DNA from: Actinoplanes oryzae
GTDB taxonomy: Bacteria; Actinomycetota; Actinomycetes; Mycobacteriales; Micromonosporaceae
Length of the DNA: 58,783 nucleotides
Reading direction: 5' to 3'
Assembly (NCBI RefSeq): GCF_030757795.1
Contig: NZ_JAUQWH010000042.1
Span: forward strand, 1 to 58,783
Of the stretch, positions 9,124-17,642 are shown piece by piece. How positions within the stretch are numbered: position 1 is the first letter of the stretch; each line of letters begins with the position of its first letter. The translations under genes and the position numbers were made by a program. Below the pieces are notes generated by a model. That model ran no database searches. It saw nothing but the letters and a program-made list of their open reading frames with translations, and was not told the DNA's origin.

Positions 9124-10212
9124 ATGCTCGCCGAAGTTCTGCTCGACACCGGCATCCACGTGCACTACCGCTTCCTCGACCTGGCCCCGGCCGACGACGA
9201 AGCCGGTGGCCGGGACGACGCCACCCGAGGTCAGGCCAACGGGCTGTGCGGCGCCGCGGTCCCCGGCCGGCTGACCATGGTCACCGGCCTGCACACCGGC
9301 GATGTGCACGTCCGCCTGGAGTTGCACGACACCGCGCCCGAGCTCGGTGACGAGTGGGCGGACGCGGTGGAGGTGATCTACGCGACCACGAGCGACGACC
9401 TGTGGCTCAGCGCATTCGACTCCAGCGAGGGCCCGGTCGACCTGCCGCCCGGCATCTACCGCGCCCGCTACTGCGCCCGCGGCTTCGCCGCTGCCCACGA
9501 CCTGGACACGAACATGGGCGACGAGCCGGTGGACCACTACCTGCTTCAGTTCTGGCCGCTCACGGGCGCCGACCGGATCCTGCGTACGGGCGGGCCGTCC
9601 GCCGAGTACTGGCACGCCAAGGGGCACGAGCCGGCCTGGACGGCCGAGGAGCTGCGAGAGCGGGTCCAGGAGCTGCGGACGAGGCGGGCCGAGCGGCAGG
9701 AGCGGGAAGAGCTCGAGAGCTGGCACGAGCAGGACGACGAGCTCGACGAGCTGGACGGTGATCTGGCGGCCGCCCTGGCCGGGGCGTCGCCCGCCCTCCA
9801 CCGGTCCGTGACGGCGTGGGCGGTGGAGCGCGTTCTGGAGAACTGCGGGCTGGCCGGCGAGTCGTGGGTGCCGGGAGCGCTGACCGCCCTGCGCCAGGGC
9901 ACCTTTCTCCCACCGCGTGCGCTGGTGGAGCGGTCGCTGCCCCCGATGCCGCAGCCCGACCGGAACGATGCCTGGTCCCTGGTGGGGGGCGACACCATTC
10001 TCGTGGCCGCCGGCGATCTCGGGGATGAGGGTGCGGAGGCGCTTCAGCAGGCCCTCGACCGGCGCAACGCGGTTGAGACCCTGTATCGGGCCGGCGACCC
10101 GGACACTCTGACGGCCGCCCGCCTGAGCCTGGCGGCGGCCGCCCTCGACGCCGACGACTCGGACGAGTTCTTCGCCCGGGCGCGCGAGCGCTTCCCGGAG
10201 TTGTGGCGTTAA
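9124..10212 (+). CDS. Unrecognised 362-residue protein
   Basis: I do not recognise a family. The N-terminal half (residues ~1-165) looks like a compact mixed alpha/beta domain with several short conserved-looking motifs (VHYRFLDLAP, PGIYRARYCARGF, HYLLQFWPL). A strongly charged coiled-coil-like segment follows (~175-215, ERVQELRTRRAERQEREELE), and then an alanine/leucine-rich helical C-terminal half. There is no signal peptide or membrane segment. The ATG at 9124 is used although the frame is open upstream, because the upstream part overlaps phoH antisense. It is divergent from phoH. Confidence 0.75.
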   Translation: MLAEVLLDTGIHVHYRFLDLAPADDEAGGRDDATRGQANGLCGAAVPGRLTMVTGLHTGDVHVRLELHDTAPELGDEWADAVEVIYATTSDDLWLSAFDSSEGPVDLPPGIYRARYCARGFAAAHDLDTNMGDEPVDHYLLQFWPLTGADRILRTGGPSAEYWHAKGHEPAWTAEELRERVQELRTRRAERQEREELESWHEQDDELDELDGDLAAALAGASPALHRSVTAWAVERVLENCGLAGESWVPGALTALRQGTFLPPRALVERSLPPMPQPDRNDAWSLVGGDTILVAAGDLGDEGAEALQQALDRRNAVETLYRAGDPDTLTAARLSLAAAALDADDSDEFFARARERFPELWR

Positions 10213-10222
10213 GGGTCTGCCC

Positions 10223-11614
10223 CTACGCGCCCTCGGAGACCCAGACGCCGTCGAAGGCTTCCTGGCGGCGGGTGAAGCGGTAGGTCGCCCAGTGCATGCG
10301 GACCACGTCGCCCGTCTCGTCGCGGGTGAGGCGGAGGAGTTCGCCGGTCTCGCGGCCGGAGACCGTACGCAGGCAGTCGGGGTTTTCCGGCAGCGGGCGG
10401 AAGACGGCCGGGGGCGCGTCGGCGGGGGCCTCGGCGCTGCGGGCCTGCAGCGTGCCGTCGTGCCAGCTGAAGATGTGCGGGAAGCCCTCGCCCCACCAGG
10501 GTCCGAGGATCGACCGGTACGCGGCGGGGGCGGGCCGCCCGGGACGCCACGGCACGATGTCGGCCGGGTCGTGCTCGACGGCCTGGTGCAGCAGCTCGTG
10601 GACGAGGGTGTTGATCTCGCCGGCGGTGCCGGAGGAGCCGAGGACCGCCGCGCCGAGGGCTCCGGGGTTGCCTTCGCCGCCGCGGCGCCCGTAGACGCCG
10701 GCGAGGAAGCCGGGCATGGCGCCGTCGTGGCCGACGTGCACGACGCGGCGGCCCTGCGGGACGAGGATGAGGCCGAGGCCGAAGCCGGTCGACCAGACGG
10801 TCTCGTCGCGGGTGGTGAGGGGCCAGCGCATCTCGTCGAGGGTGGCGGCGGCGAGGACCCTGCCGTGGGGGTCGACGATCTCCGGGGAGGCCAGGAACGC
10901 GGCCCAGCGGGCCATGTCTCGGGCGGTGCTCCAGAGCTGGGCGGCGGGCCCGGCCCCGCGCATGTCGAAGGGGGGCTCGGGGCGGGCCGCGTCGGAGTAC
11001 GCGTCGACGAGCCAGCCCGTGACGGCCAGATCCGTGGGGTCGACGGTGGTCTCCGTAAGGCCCAACGGGTCGAGGATGCGCTCCTGCAGGACCGCGGCCC
11101 AGGTGCCGCCGCGGAGCTTGGCGACGAGCTGGCCGAGGACGGCGAGCCCGAGGTTGGAGTAGTGGAAGCGGCGGTTGTCCGGCAGGACCCGCTCGGCGCG
11201 GCTGAGCTCGGCGAGCAGCTGCTGGTCGTCCGGGGTGACGAGGGTGTCCCAGATGTCGCCGTGGGGTTCGCGCTGGAGGCCGGCGGTGTGCGAGAGCAGC
11301 CGGCGGACGGTCGCGCTGCCGTGGGCGGGGACGTCGAGGTGCGCGGCGACCGGGTCGTCGAGGTCGAGCAGGCCCTCGTCGCGGGCCTGCAGGACGAGGA
11401 CGGCGGTGAACGTCTTGGTGACCGAGCCGATGCGGAAGCGGCTGCCGGCGTCCAGGGGGCGGCCGGTGCCGGAGTCGCCGACGGTGAAGGCCCAGGGGTC
11501 GCGGTCGGCGCGGTGCACGGCGACCGACAGCGCGGGGATGCGGCCGTCGGCCTGAGCCTGCCGGGTGGCCCGTTCGAGGCGCTGCCCGGCGGCGGTCGAG
11601 CGTTCAGAAGTCAC
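10223..11614 (-). CDS. Serine beta-lactamase-like hydrolase (class C / esterase family)
   Basis: A beta-lactamase/transpeptidase-fold serine hydrolase. The SxxK motif SVTK (Ser64) and the YSN motif (Tyr152-Ser-Asn) give the catalytic Ser/Lys/Tyr set; an HVGHDG segment replaces the usual KTG region. No signal peptide is visible, so it is probably a cytoplasmic esterase or peptidase rather than a resistance enzyme. The GTG at 11614, 8 nt after AGGA, is preferred to the TTG at 11620. It diverges from the GH3 gene with only 23 bp between the start codons. Confidence 0.88.
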   Translation of the reverse strand: MTSERSTAAGQRLERATRQAQADGRIPALSVAVHRADRDPWAFTVGDSGTGRPLDAGSRFRIGSVTKTFTAVLVLQARDEGLLDLDDPVAAHLDVPAHGSATVRRLLSHTAGLQREPHGDIWDTLVTPDDQQLLAELSRAERVLPDNRRFHYSNLGLAVLGQLVAKLRGGTWAAVLQERILDPLGLTETTVDPTDLAVTGWLVDAYSDAARPEPPFDMRGAGPAAQLWSTARDMARWAAFLASPEIVDPHGRVLAAATLDEMRWPLTTRDETVWSTGFGLGLILVPQGRRVVHVGHDGAMPGFLAGVYGRRGGEGNPGALGAAVLGSSGTAGEINTLVHELLHQAVEHDPADIVPWRPGRPAPAAYRSILGPWWGEGFPHIFSWHDGTLQARSAEAPADAPPAVFRPLPENPDCLRTVSGRETGELLRLTRDETGDVVRMHWATYRFTRRQEAFDGVWVSEGA

Positions 11615-11637
11615 CTGCAAGATCCTAAGCTCAGGGG

Positions 11638-14019
11638 ATGACTGACCCTGGGGACCTCGTCGGGCTGTTGTCGCTGGAAGAGAAGGTGTCGCTGCTCACC
11701 GGGCAGGACTTCTGGTCGCTGCCGGCGATACCGCGGATCGGGCTGCGGTCGCTCGTGATGTCGGACGGTCCGGTGGGGGTGCGCGGCACGGGCTGGGCTC
11801 CCGGGGACCCGTCGGTGGCGCTGCCGAGCCCGACGGCGCTGGCGGCGACCTGGGACGTCGAGCTGGCCCGGGAGGCGGGCCGGCTGCTCGGGTACGAGTC
11901 GCGGCGCAAGGGCGTGCACGTGCTGCTCGGGCCGACGGTCAACCTGCAGCGCACGCCGCTGGGCGGGCGGCATTTCGAGTGTTACTCGGAGGATCCGCTG
12001 CTGTCGGGCGAGCTGGCCGCCGGGTTCGTCACCGGCGTGCAGGAGCAGGGCGTGGGCACGACGGTCAAGCACCTGGTGGGCAACGACTTCGAGACCGAGC
12101 GGATGAGCGTCGACGTACGGATCGGCGAGCGGGCGCTGCGCGAGGTCTATCTGGCGCCGTTCGAGCGGGTGGTGGCGGCGGGCGGCTGGGGCGTGATGAG
12201 CGCGTACAACGGGGTCAACGGCCTGCCGATGGCCGCGAACGGGCCGCTGCAGCAGGACGTGCTGAAGGACGAGTGGGGCTTCGACGGGGTGGTCGTGTCC
12301 GACTGGCGGGCGGCGCGGGACACGGTCGGTGCGGCGCTCGGGGGCCTGGACATCGCGATGCCGGCCTTGGAGAACCCCTGGGGGCCGAGGCTGGTCACCG
12401 CGGTCCGGTCCGGCGAGGTGCCGGAGGAGCTGATCGACGACAAGGTACGCCGGGTGCTGCGCCTGGCGGCCCGGACCGGCGCGCTGGGCGAGCCGCGCAC
12501 GGCGTCCCCGCTCGGTGGGGACGTGCCTCGCAAGGTCGCCGTCCGCTCCTTCGTCCTCGCCCGCAACGAGCGCTACACGCTTCCCCTGGAGCCCGCCGCC
12601 CTGACCCGCGTGGCGGTGATCGGTGCGCTGGCCACCGATGCGCGCGTGCTCGGCGGCGGCAGCGCGCAGGTGACTCCCCCGCACGTCGTGTCCCCGTGGG
12701 AGGGGATCGTGCGGGCGCTGCCCGGCGTGGATCTCGTGCACGCGGTCGGCGCTGACCCGCGGCCGTTCCTGCCCGCGCTCGCCACGCCCACCACGGTCAC
12801 GCTGCTCGGGGCGGACCACTCGTTCGAGGTGCCGGCGGCCGCGGTGCGGTGGATCGGCGACCTGCCGGGCGGCACCGATCCGGCGGCGGTGACGGGGATC
12901 GAGCTGGTGACCACGTTCACCCCGCTGGAGGACGGGGAGCACACGTTCGCGGTGTCCGGGTTCGGGACGTTCGAGCTGCGGGTCGGTGACGACCATCTCC
13001 CGATCGGCGCGCTGCACCCCGCCGGCACGGGACGGGCGGACCTGCTGCTGTCGCCGCGGGAGCACCGGGTGGTCGTCGGGCTGACGGGAGGCGTACCCGT
13101 GGAAGTCAGGCTGCGGCAGACGCTGCGGCCGGGGATGGGGCACACGGTCGCCACGACGCTGGGCCACCAGCCACCCGGGGTGTCGGCCGAGGGCCGGTTG
13201 GCCGAGGCGGTGGCGGCGGCGCGCGAGGCGGACGTCGCGATCGTCGTCGTGGGCACGACCGAGCAGGTGGAGTCGGAGGGCTTCGACCGCACGTCGCTCT
13301 CGCTGCCGGGCCGGCAGGACGAGCTGGTCGTACGGGTGGCGGCCGCGAACCCCCGCACGGTGGTCGTGGTCAACTCGGGGTCGCCGGTGCTGCTGCCCTG
13401 GGCGCAGGAGGTCGCGGCGATCCTGCTCACGTGGTTCCCGGGGCAGGAGGCGGGGCTGGCGCTGGCCGACGTGCTGTTCGGGGCGGAGGAGCCGGGCGGC
13501 CGGTTGCCGACCACGTGGCCCCGGCGCGAACAGGACTGCCCGATCCTCGAGGTGCGGCCGCGCGACGGCGTGCTGAGCTACGACGAGGGCGTGTTCCTGG
13601 GCTACCGGGCGTGGGACAGGGCCGGCACCACGCCGCTCTTCGCGTTCGGGCACGGGCTGGGCTACACGAGCTGGCACTACGAGTCGCTGGTGGCGACCGG
13701 GACCGAGGCGGTGGTCACGCTGCGGAACACGGGTGCCCGCTTCGGGCGCGAGGTCGTGCAGGTGTACGTGGCCCCGGCCGGCGAGGCGCCGGTCGGCGTG
13801 GGCCCGCACGGGGTGCTGCCGGAGCGGCCGCAGCGGTGGCTGGCCGGCTTCGCGGCGGTGTCGGCCCACCCGGACGAGACGGTGACGGTGCGGGTGCCCC
13901 TGCCGGCGCGGACGTGGCAGATCTGGGACGGCGGGTGGCACACCGTGCCGGGGGCGTACACGGTGTCTGCCGCGCACGCCCTCGACGATGTCCGCCTGAC
14001 AGCAGAGCTGTCGTTGTGA
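11638..14019 (+). CDS. Glycoside hydrolase family 3 (beta-glucosidase type)
   Basis: A 793-residue GH3 enzyme that releases terminal sugars from beta-glycosides. The nucleophile Asp222 is in VVVSDWRA. The two-domain GH3 core has a PA14-like insert around residues 410-500 (TFTPLEDGEHTFAVSG), followed by EGFDRTSLSLPGRQ and a C-terminal fibronectin-III-like domain (~700-785, ending in VPLPARTWQIWDG). There is no signal peptide, so it is likely cytoplasmic and acts on imported oligosaccharides or glycosides. The ATG at 11638 is used. It is convergent with the next gene, with no spacing between the stops. Confidence 0.93.
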   Translation: MTDPGDLVGLLSLEEKVSLLTGQDFWSLPAIPRIGLRSLVMSDGPVGVRGTGWAPGDPSVALPSPTALAATWDVELAREAGRLLGYESRRKGVHVLLGPTVNLQRTPLGGRHFECYSEDPLLSGELAAGFVTGVQEQGVGTTVKHLVGNDFETERMSVDVRIGERALREVYLAPFERVVAAGGWGVMSAYNGVNGLPMAANGPLQQDVLKDEWGFDGVVVSDWRAARDTVGAALGGLDIAMPALENPWGPRLVTAVRSGEVPEELIDDKVRRVLRLAARTGALGEPRTASPLGGDVPRKVAVRSFVLARNERYTLPLEPAALTRVAVIGALATDARVLGGGSAQVTPPHVVSPWEGIVRALPGVDLVHAVGADPRPFLPALATPTTVTLLGADHSFEVPAAAVRWIGDLPGGTDPAAVTGIELVTTFTPLEDGEHTFAVSGFGTFELRVGDDHLPIGALHPAGTGRADLLLSPREHRVVVGLTGGVPVEVRLRQTLRPGMGHTVATTLGHQPPGVSAEGRLAEAVAAAREADVAIVVVGTTEQVESEGFDRTSLSLPGRQDELVVRVAAANPRTVVVVNSGSPVLLPWAQEVAAILLTWFPGQEAGLALADVLFGAEEPGGRLPTTWPRREQDCPILEVRPRDGVLSYDEGVFLGYRAWDRAGTTPLFAFGHGLGYTSWHYESLVATGTEAVVTLRNTGARFGREVVQVYVAPAGEAPVGVGPHGVLPERPQRWLAGFAAVSAHPDETVTVRVPLPARTWQIWDGGWHTVPGAYTVSAAHALDDVRLTAELSL

Positions 14020-14484
14020 CTACTCGGTGCGGACGACGGTCAGGTCGATGCCGTCGGCCTCGTTGTTCTTCCAGGTGACCTTGTAGCCGGGCCAGCTGCC
14101 CTGCAGGTCACCGTCGGCGCCGACCGTCTTGTGGATCCGGGAGCTGAGCGCCCCGGGCACCTGGAGCGTGTCCAGGATGCAGGTCAGCGCCTCCTCGGAG
14201 ACACCGGCCGAGGACTTGCCCTCGACGGCGCCGCTGACGGTGAGCCGGCTGTTGCTGTCGGACAGCTTGGTGCCCTTGCGGTCGGGGTCGCACTTGTTGA
14301 CGGCGTCGGCCATGGGGTCCGCTGTGGACTCCGCGACGGGCGCCGCCGAGACTTCCTGGTCGCCGCCGAGCAGGCGGGGTCCGAGGACCACGCCGGCTGC
14401 CACGACGAAAACGGCGAAAAGGATCCACGGCAGTGGACTTCGCTTCCGGGCATGCGCCTGGACTGGTTGCTGGGGGCTGGTCAT
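14020..14484 (-). CDS. Membrane-anchored protein of unknown function
   Basis: A 154-residue protein with a short cytoplasmic Pro/Gln/Lys-rich head, one transmembrane helix (residues ~19-41, PWILFAVFVVAAGVVLGP) and an extracytoplasmic domain with two cysteines (NKCDPDR and ALTCILD) that could form a disulfide. I do not recognise the family. It is convergent with the GH3 gene, whose stop abuts its own stop, so there is no room for a separate terminator. Confidence 0.75.
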   Translation of the reverse strand: MTSPQQPVQAHARKRSPLPWILFAVFVVAAGVVLGPRLLGGDQEVSAAPVAESTADPMADAVNKCDPDRKGTKLSDSNSRLTVSGAVEGKSSAGVSEEALTCILDTLQVPGALSSRIHKTVGADGDLQGSWPGYKVTWKNNEADGIDLTVVRTE

Positions 14485-14761
14485 GTCACGTCCTCAGCGT
14501 CGAGGGGGAGGGGATCAACGCGAGCACGAAGTTTCCTCCTCGTGACCAATTGTGACAACGATCATGCGCTGAGTTCGGACGAACGGATGAGCTGACAGTG
14601 GGCGAACGGCGTGGGTACACCCCCCAGAGTTGCGGGAAAGTGCAGGTAACGGTCCTTATTGATCATTAAGGGCCGGACCGCAGATCGTGCGCTTTCCCGG
14701 CCGCCGAACGACGAAAAGCGGCCCGGGCACCCGCCCGGGCCGCAAAAAGTCTCGTACCCGG
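14485..14761. other. Gene-free spacer with an AT-rich palindrome
   Basis: 277 bp without a convincing gene. It holds the upstream region of the membrane-anchored protein and the terminator of the ornithine monooxygenase gene. Near the middle an imperfect palindrome centred on TGATCA (14660-14665) has arms CCTTAT and TTAAGG and outer arms GGTCC/GGACC (14651-14679); it stands out as AT-rich and could be an operator or a promoter element. Confidence 0.45.
14714..14743 (-). terminator. Intrinsic terminator of the ornithine monooxygenase gene
   Basis: A 10-bp perfect stem (GCGGCCCGGG at 14718-14727, CCCGGGCCGC at 14734-14743) with a 6-nt loop. On the minus strand it is followed at once by TTTT. 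It lies 19 nt downstream of the monooxygenase stop. The plus strand also has AAAAA after the stem, so the element is symmetrical. Confidence 0.85.
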
Positions 14762-16057
14762 TCAGGCCGGGATGAGGGTCGGAGCCGTCCTGCGCGAGAC
14801 GACCGAATCGAGAATCTCGCCCACGCGGATGGCGGTGTTGGACAGCAGCGCCGACGTGATGCCGTGCGTGTGCTCGGTGCCGCCCTGCAGATAGACGCCC
14901 ACCCGCAGGCCCGGGTCGGCGGCGATCCGGTAGTCGCGCTCGACCCGCGCCCGGCCCCGCTCGTCACGCCGGCACAGCTCGCCGACGTCGCCCAGGATCG
15001 CGAACGGGTCGGCCTGGTGATAGCCGGTCGCGCACACGACCACATCCGCCTCGAGCCTGGTCACCTCGCCGGTGACCAGCGAGTGCACGGTCGCCACCAC
15101 CCCGTCCGGGCCGTCGGCCACCTGCGTCATCCGGGAGACGTTCAGCATGCGCAGCCGCTCCCGGCCCAGAACCTTCTCCTGGTACGCCCGGCGGTACAGC
15201 TCATTGATCAGATCGATGTCGACGACGGAGTAGTTGGTGTTGCCGTGATAGTCCATGAGCTGCTGCTTCACCGCCTCCGGGGCGGCATAGAACTCGTCGA
15301 CGGCGGCCGGGTCGAAGATCCGGTTGGCGAAGCTGCTGTCGTCGGCAGGCGAGTACCCGTACCGGGAGAAGACCGCGCACACCTCGGCCTCGGGGAACTC
15401 GGTGTGCAGCGTGGCAACCGCCTCCGCGGCGCTCTGGCCGGCGCCCACGACGACGAAGCGGCGCGGCCGGGTCCCGCGGATCCCGGGCAGCCGGTGCAGC
15501 AGGTCGCTGGTGTGCCACACCCGGTCGGAGGCGGTGACCCCCTCGGGCAGCCGCGGCCGCAGGCCGGTGCCGACGACCAGGTTGCGGGCGCGCAGCGTGG
15601 TCAGCCGCTCCCCCTCGCGCGCCAGCACGTCGACCGCCGTGACGTCGCCCCCCTCGCCGCGCACCGGGGTCACCGAGAGCACCTCCGAGCCGTAGGTGAC
15701 CTGGTCGGCGACCTGCTCGGCGGCCCACACGAAGTAGTCGTGGAACTCGGCCCGCAGCGGGAACAGGTTCTTGTGGTTGATGAAGTCGACCAGCCGGCCC
15801 CGGCTGTGCAGGTAGCGCAGGAAGCTGAACTCGCTGGTCGGGTTCCGGAGCGTGACCAGGTCCTTGAGGAACGAGACCTGCATGGTCGCGTCGTCCAGCA
15901 GCATGCCGCGATGCCAGCCGAAGGATGCCTGCCGCTCGAGGAACCGCGCGGAGACCGGGGAGGCGCCCGATGCGTTGTGCTCCGACACGGCGATCGCCAT
16001 GGCCAGATTGGACGGGCCGAAGCCGATCCCCACGACGTCGAGTTCAGGTTCAGACAT
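14762..16057 (-). CDS. L-ornithine N5-monooxygenase (siderophore precursor)
   Basis: A flavin-dependent N-hydroxylating monooxygenase of the SidA/PvdA/CchB family that makes N5-hydroxyornithine, the first step to the hydroxamate groups. The FAD motif GIGFGPSN is at residues 10-17, the NADPH motif VVGAGQSAAE at 203-212, the substrate-region motif DDSSFANRIFDP lies near 237, and the ATGYH motif near 355. The start at 16057 has GGAGGG 7 nt upstream, giving 431 residues; an upstream TTG is less likely. It diverges from the formyltransferase gene across an iron box, so it should be induced by iron starvation. Functional counterpart of CchB. Confidence 0.95.
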   Translation of the reverse strand: MSEPELDVVGIGFGPSNLAMAIAVSEHNASGASPVSARFLERQASFGWHRGMLLDDATMQVSFLKDLVTLRNPTSEFSFLRYLHSRGRLVDFINHKNLFPLRAEFHDYFVWAAEQVADQVTYGSEVLSVTPVRGEGGDVTAVDVLAREGERLTTLRARNLVVGTGLRPRLPEGVTASDRVWHTSDLLHRLPGIRGTRPRRFVVVGAGQSAAEAVATLHTEFPEAEVCAVFSRYGYSPADDSSFANRIFDPAAVDEFYAAPEAVKQQLMDYHGNTNYSVVDIDLINELYRRAYQEKVLGRERLRMLNVSRMTQVADGPDGVVATVHSLVTGEVTRLEADVVVCATGYHQADPFAILGDVGELCRRDERGRARVERDYRIAADPGLRVGVYLQGGTEHTHGITSALLSNTAIRVGEILDSVVSRRTAPTLIPA

Positions 16058-16096
16058 GTCCGTTCCCTCCAACGCGGGGCCGACCTGGCCCCGGAT

Positions 16097-16115
16097 TTCG
16101 GTTAGCCTAACCTAA
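16097..16115. promoter_or_regulatory. Iron box (IdeR/DmdR1-type), divergent promoter
   Basis: TTCGGTTAGCCTAACCTAA matches the consensus TTAGGTTAGGCTAACCTAA at 17 of 19 positions. It lies 33 nt upstream of the formyltransferase ATG and 39 nt upstream of the monooxygenase ATG, so a single regulator site can repress both precursor genes. Confidence 0.88.
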
Positions 16116-16148
16116 GGTCCTGCACCCACGGATGAGGGAGAAACATTC

Positions 16149-17105
16149 ATGCGAGTCGTCATGTTCGGCTTTCAGACGTGGGGCCACCGGACCCTGCAGG
16201 CCCTCTTGGGGTCCGAACACGACGTCGTGACCGTGGTGACCCACCCCCGCGGCGAGGGTGCCTACGAGAAGGTGTGGGCCGACTCGGTCGAGGACCTCGC
16301 CCGCGACGCCGGCGTGCCGGTGCTCATCCGCGAGCGCGCCGACGACGACGAGCTCTACGACGCCCTCAAGCAGGCGGCCCCGGACGTGCTCGTGGCCACC
16401 AACTGGCGCACGTGGATCCCGCCCCGCATCTTCTCGCTGCCCCCGTTCGGGACGCTCAACGTGCACGATGCGCTGCTGCCCGCGTACGCCGGCTTCTCGC
16501 CCTTGATCTGGGCCCTGCTCAACGACGAACCCGAGGTCGGCGTCACCGCGCACCTCATGGACGACACCCTCGACGCGGGGCCGATCGTGCTCCAGCGCGC
16601 CGTCCCGGTGGGCCCGTCGGACACCGCGACCGACCTCTTCCACAAGACGCTGGAGCTCTTCGGCCCGATCACCGTCGACGGCCTCGCCGAGCTGGCTACG
16701 GGCCGCCGCGACTTCCCGGCGCAGGACCGCTCGAAGGCCAGCTTCTTCCACAAGCGCTCGGAGGAGGACATCCGCATCGACTGGACCTGGACCGCCGAGG
16801 AGCTGTCCCGCCTGGTCCGCGCGCAGTCCGACCCCTATCCGCAGGCCTTCTGCTTCCACAAGGGACAGCGGCTGGAGATCGTCCGCGCGGGCGTCTCGTC
16901 GGCGGTCTACGGCGGCACCCCCGGCCGCATCTTCTATCGCGAGGGCGACGGCGTGGCCGTGGTCGCCGGCGCGGAGGCGCGACGCGGGCGCAGCAGGGCG
17001 CTGCTCATCCGGACCGTACGCACGGAGGACGGCGTCGAGCGGGCCGCCCAGGACTATTTCCGCACCATGGGCGGGTATCTGACGAGCTATCCCCGGCCGG
17101 CCTGA
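16149..17105 (+). CDS. N5-hydroxyornithine formyltransferase
   Basis: A 318-residue formyltransferase of the methionyl-tRNA formyltransferase fold, counterpart of CchA. It is expected to formylate N5-hydroxyornithine using N10-formyltetrahydrofolate. The catalytic Asn104, His106 and Asp142 are seen in LNVHDALLPAYAGFSP and DDTLDAGPI. A C-terminal Fmt_C-like domain follows (~215-318). The role is assigned from its position opposite the ornithine monooxygenase and from the two NRPS modules with the formyl-hydroxyornithine code. The start ATG at 16149 follows GAGGGAG by a few nucleotides. Confidence 0.92.
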   Translation: MRVVMFGFQTWGHRTLQALLGSEHDVVTVVTHPRGEGAYEKVWADSVEDLARDAGVPVLIRERADDDELYDALKQAAPDVLVATNWRTWIPPRIFSLPPFGTLNVHDALLPAYAGFSPLIWALLNDEPEVGVTAHLMDDTLDAGPIVLQRAVPVGPSDTATDLFHKTLELFGPITVDGLAELATGRRDFPAQDRSKASFFHKRSEEDIRIDWTWTAEELSRLVRAQSDPYPQAFCFHKGQRLEIVRAGVSSAVYGGTPGRIFYREGDGVAVVAGAEARRGRSRALLIRTVRTEDGVERAAQDYFRTMGGYLTSYPRPA

Positions 17106-17201
17106 GCCCGTTCGCCTGGGGATTCCGCCCGTCGCCGGGGTCTCCGCCTGTCAGGTTTCCGCCTGGCAGCTTTCCGCCCGCCGTCGATGCCGCGGGTCCC
17201 C

Positions 17202-17256
17202 CACGGCTCGCGGGCCTTCCCGTGGCTCGCGGGCTTTCCGCGCCTCGCGGGCTTTC
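17202..17256. repeat. Three copies of an 18-19-bp direct repeat
   Basis: Copies at 17202-17220, 17221-17238 and 17239-17256 share the core CTCGCGGGC(C/T)TT. They directly precede the GTGGC run and the 17-bp array, so three different short repeats are stacked in one spacer. Confidence 0.7.
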
Positions 17257-17299
17257 CGTGGCCGTGGCGTGGCTCGCGCCGTGGCGTGGCGTGGCGTGG

Positions 17300-17452
17300 C
17301 TCCGTGGCGTGACACGCGGCGTGGCGTCACACGCGGCCTGACGTCACACGCGGCCTGACGTCACACGCGGCCTGACGTCACACTCAGCATGGCGTCACAC
17401 GCGGCCCGACGTCACACGCGGCCTGGCGTGGCACGCGGCCTGGCGTGGCACG
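17300..17452. repeat. Nine tandem copies of a 17-bp unit
   Basis: Head-to-tail units begin at 17300, 17317, 17334, 17351, 17368, 17385, 17402, 17419 and 17436. The consensus is CGGCCTGACGTCACACG; its centre TGACGTCA is an 8-bp palindrome, exact in the central copies and decayed at the edges. There are no spacers between copies. Confidence 0.85.
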
Positions 17453-17642
17453 CGGGCACGGTCCGGCCGAGCCGCCCGCCCCGGCCCCGCCGCGCGTTCC
17501 GCAGATCGGCGCGGCGGTCGGCCTCGCGGCCGGGGCGGAGCGGGACCGGTCGTGGGCGTCACCCTCCCCGGCACGCCCAGCGACACCCACTGTGCCGCGA
17601 TGATCGGGGATCGGCCAGTACGCAGCTGCGAACCGGTTTTGA

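Larger units (their letters stand above)
17106..17642. other. 537-bp gene-free, repeat-rich spacer
   Basis: No convincing gene. The first ~350 bp are dominated by short direct repeats: an 18-19-bp family with core CTCGCGGGCTTT (17202-17256), a run of GTGGC pentamers (about 17268-17300) and a nine-copy 17-bp array (17300-17452). The remaining ~190 bp up to the aldo/keto reductase stop is GC-rich sequence with no feature I can support. Confidence 0.7.

Noticed and set aside
8958..9155. Longer N-terminus of PhoH
   Set aside because: The open frame continues upstream only by GC bias; the ATG at 8957 gives the usual length.
10223..11614. Antibiotic-resistance beta-lactamase
   Set aside because: No signal peptide and no canonical KTG motif; the esterase-like branch is more likely.
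17300..17452. CRISPR array
   Set aside because: The 17-bp units are contiguous with no spacers, and no cas gene is in the window.
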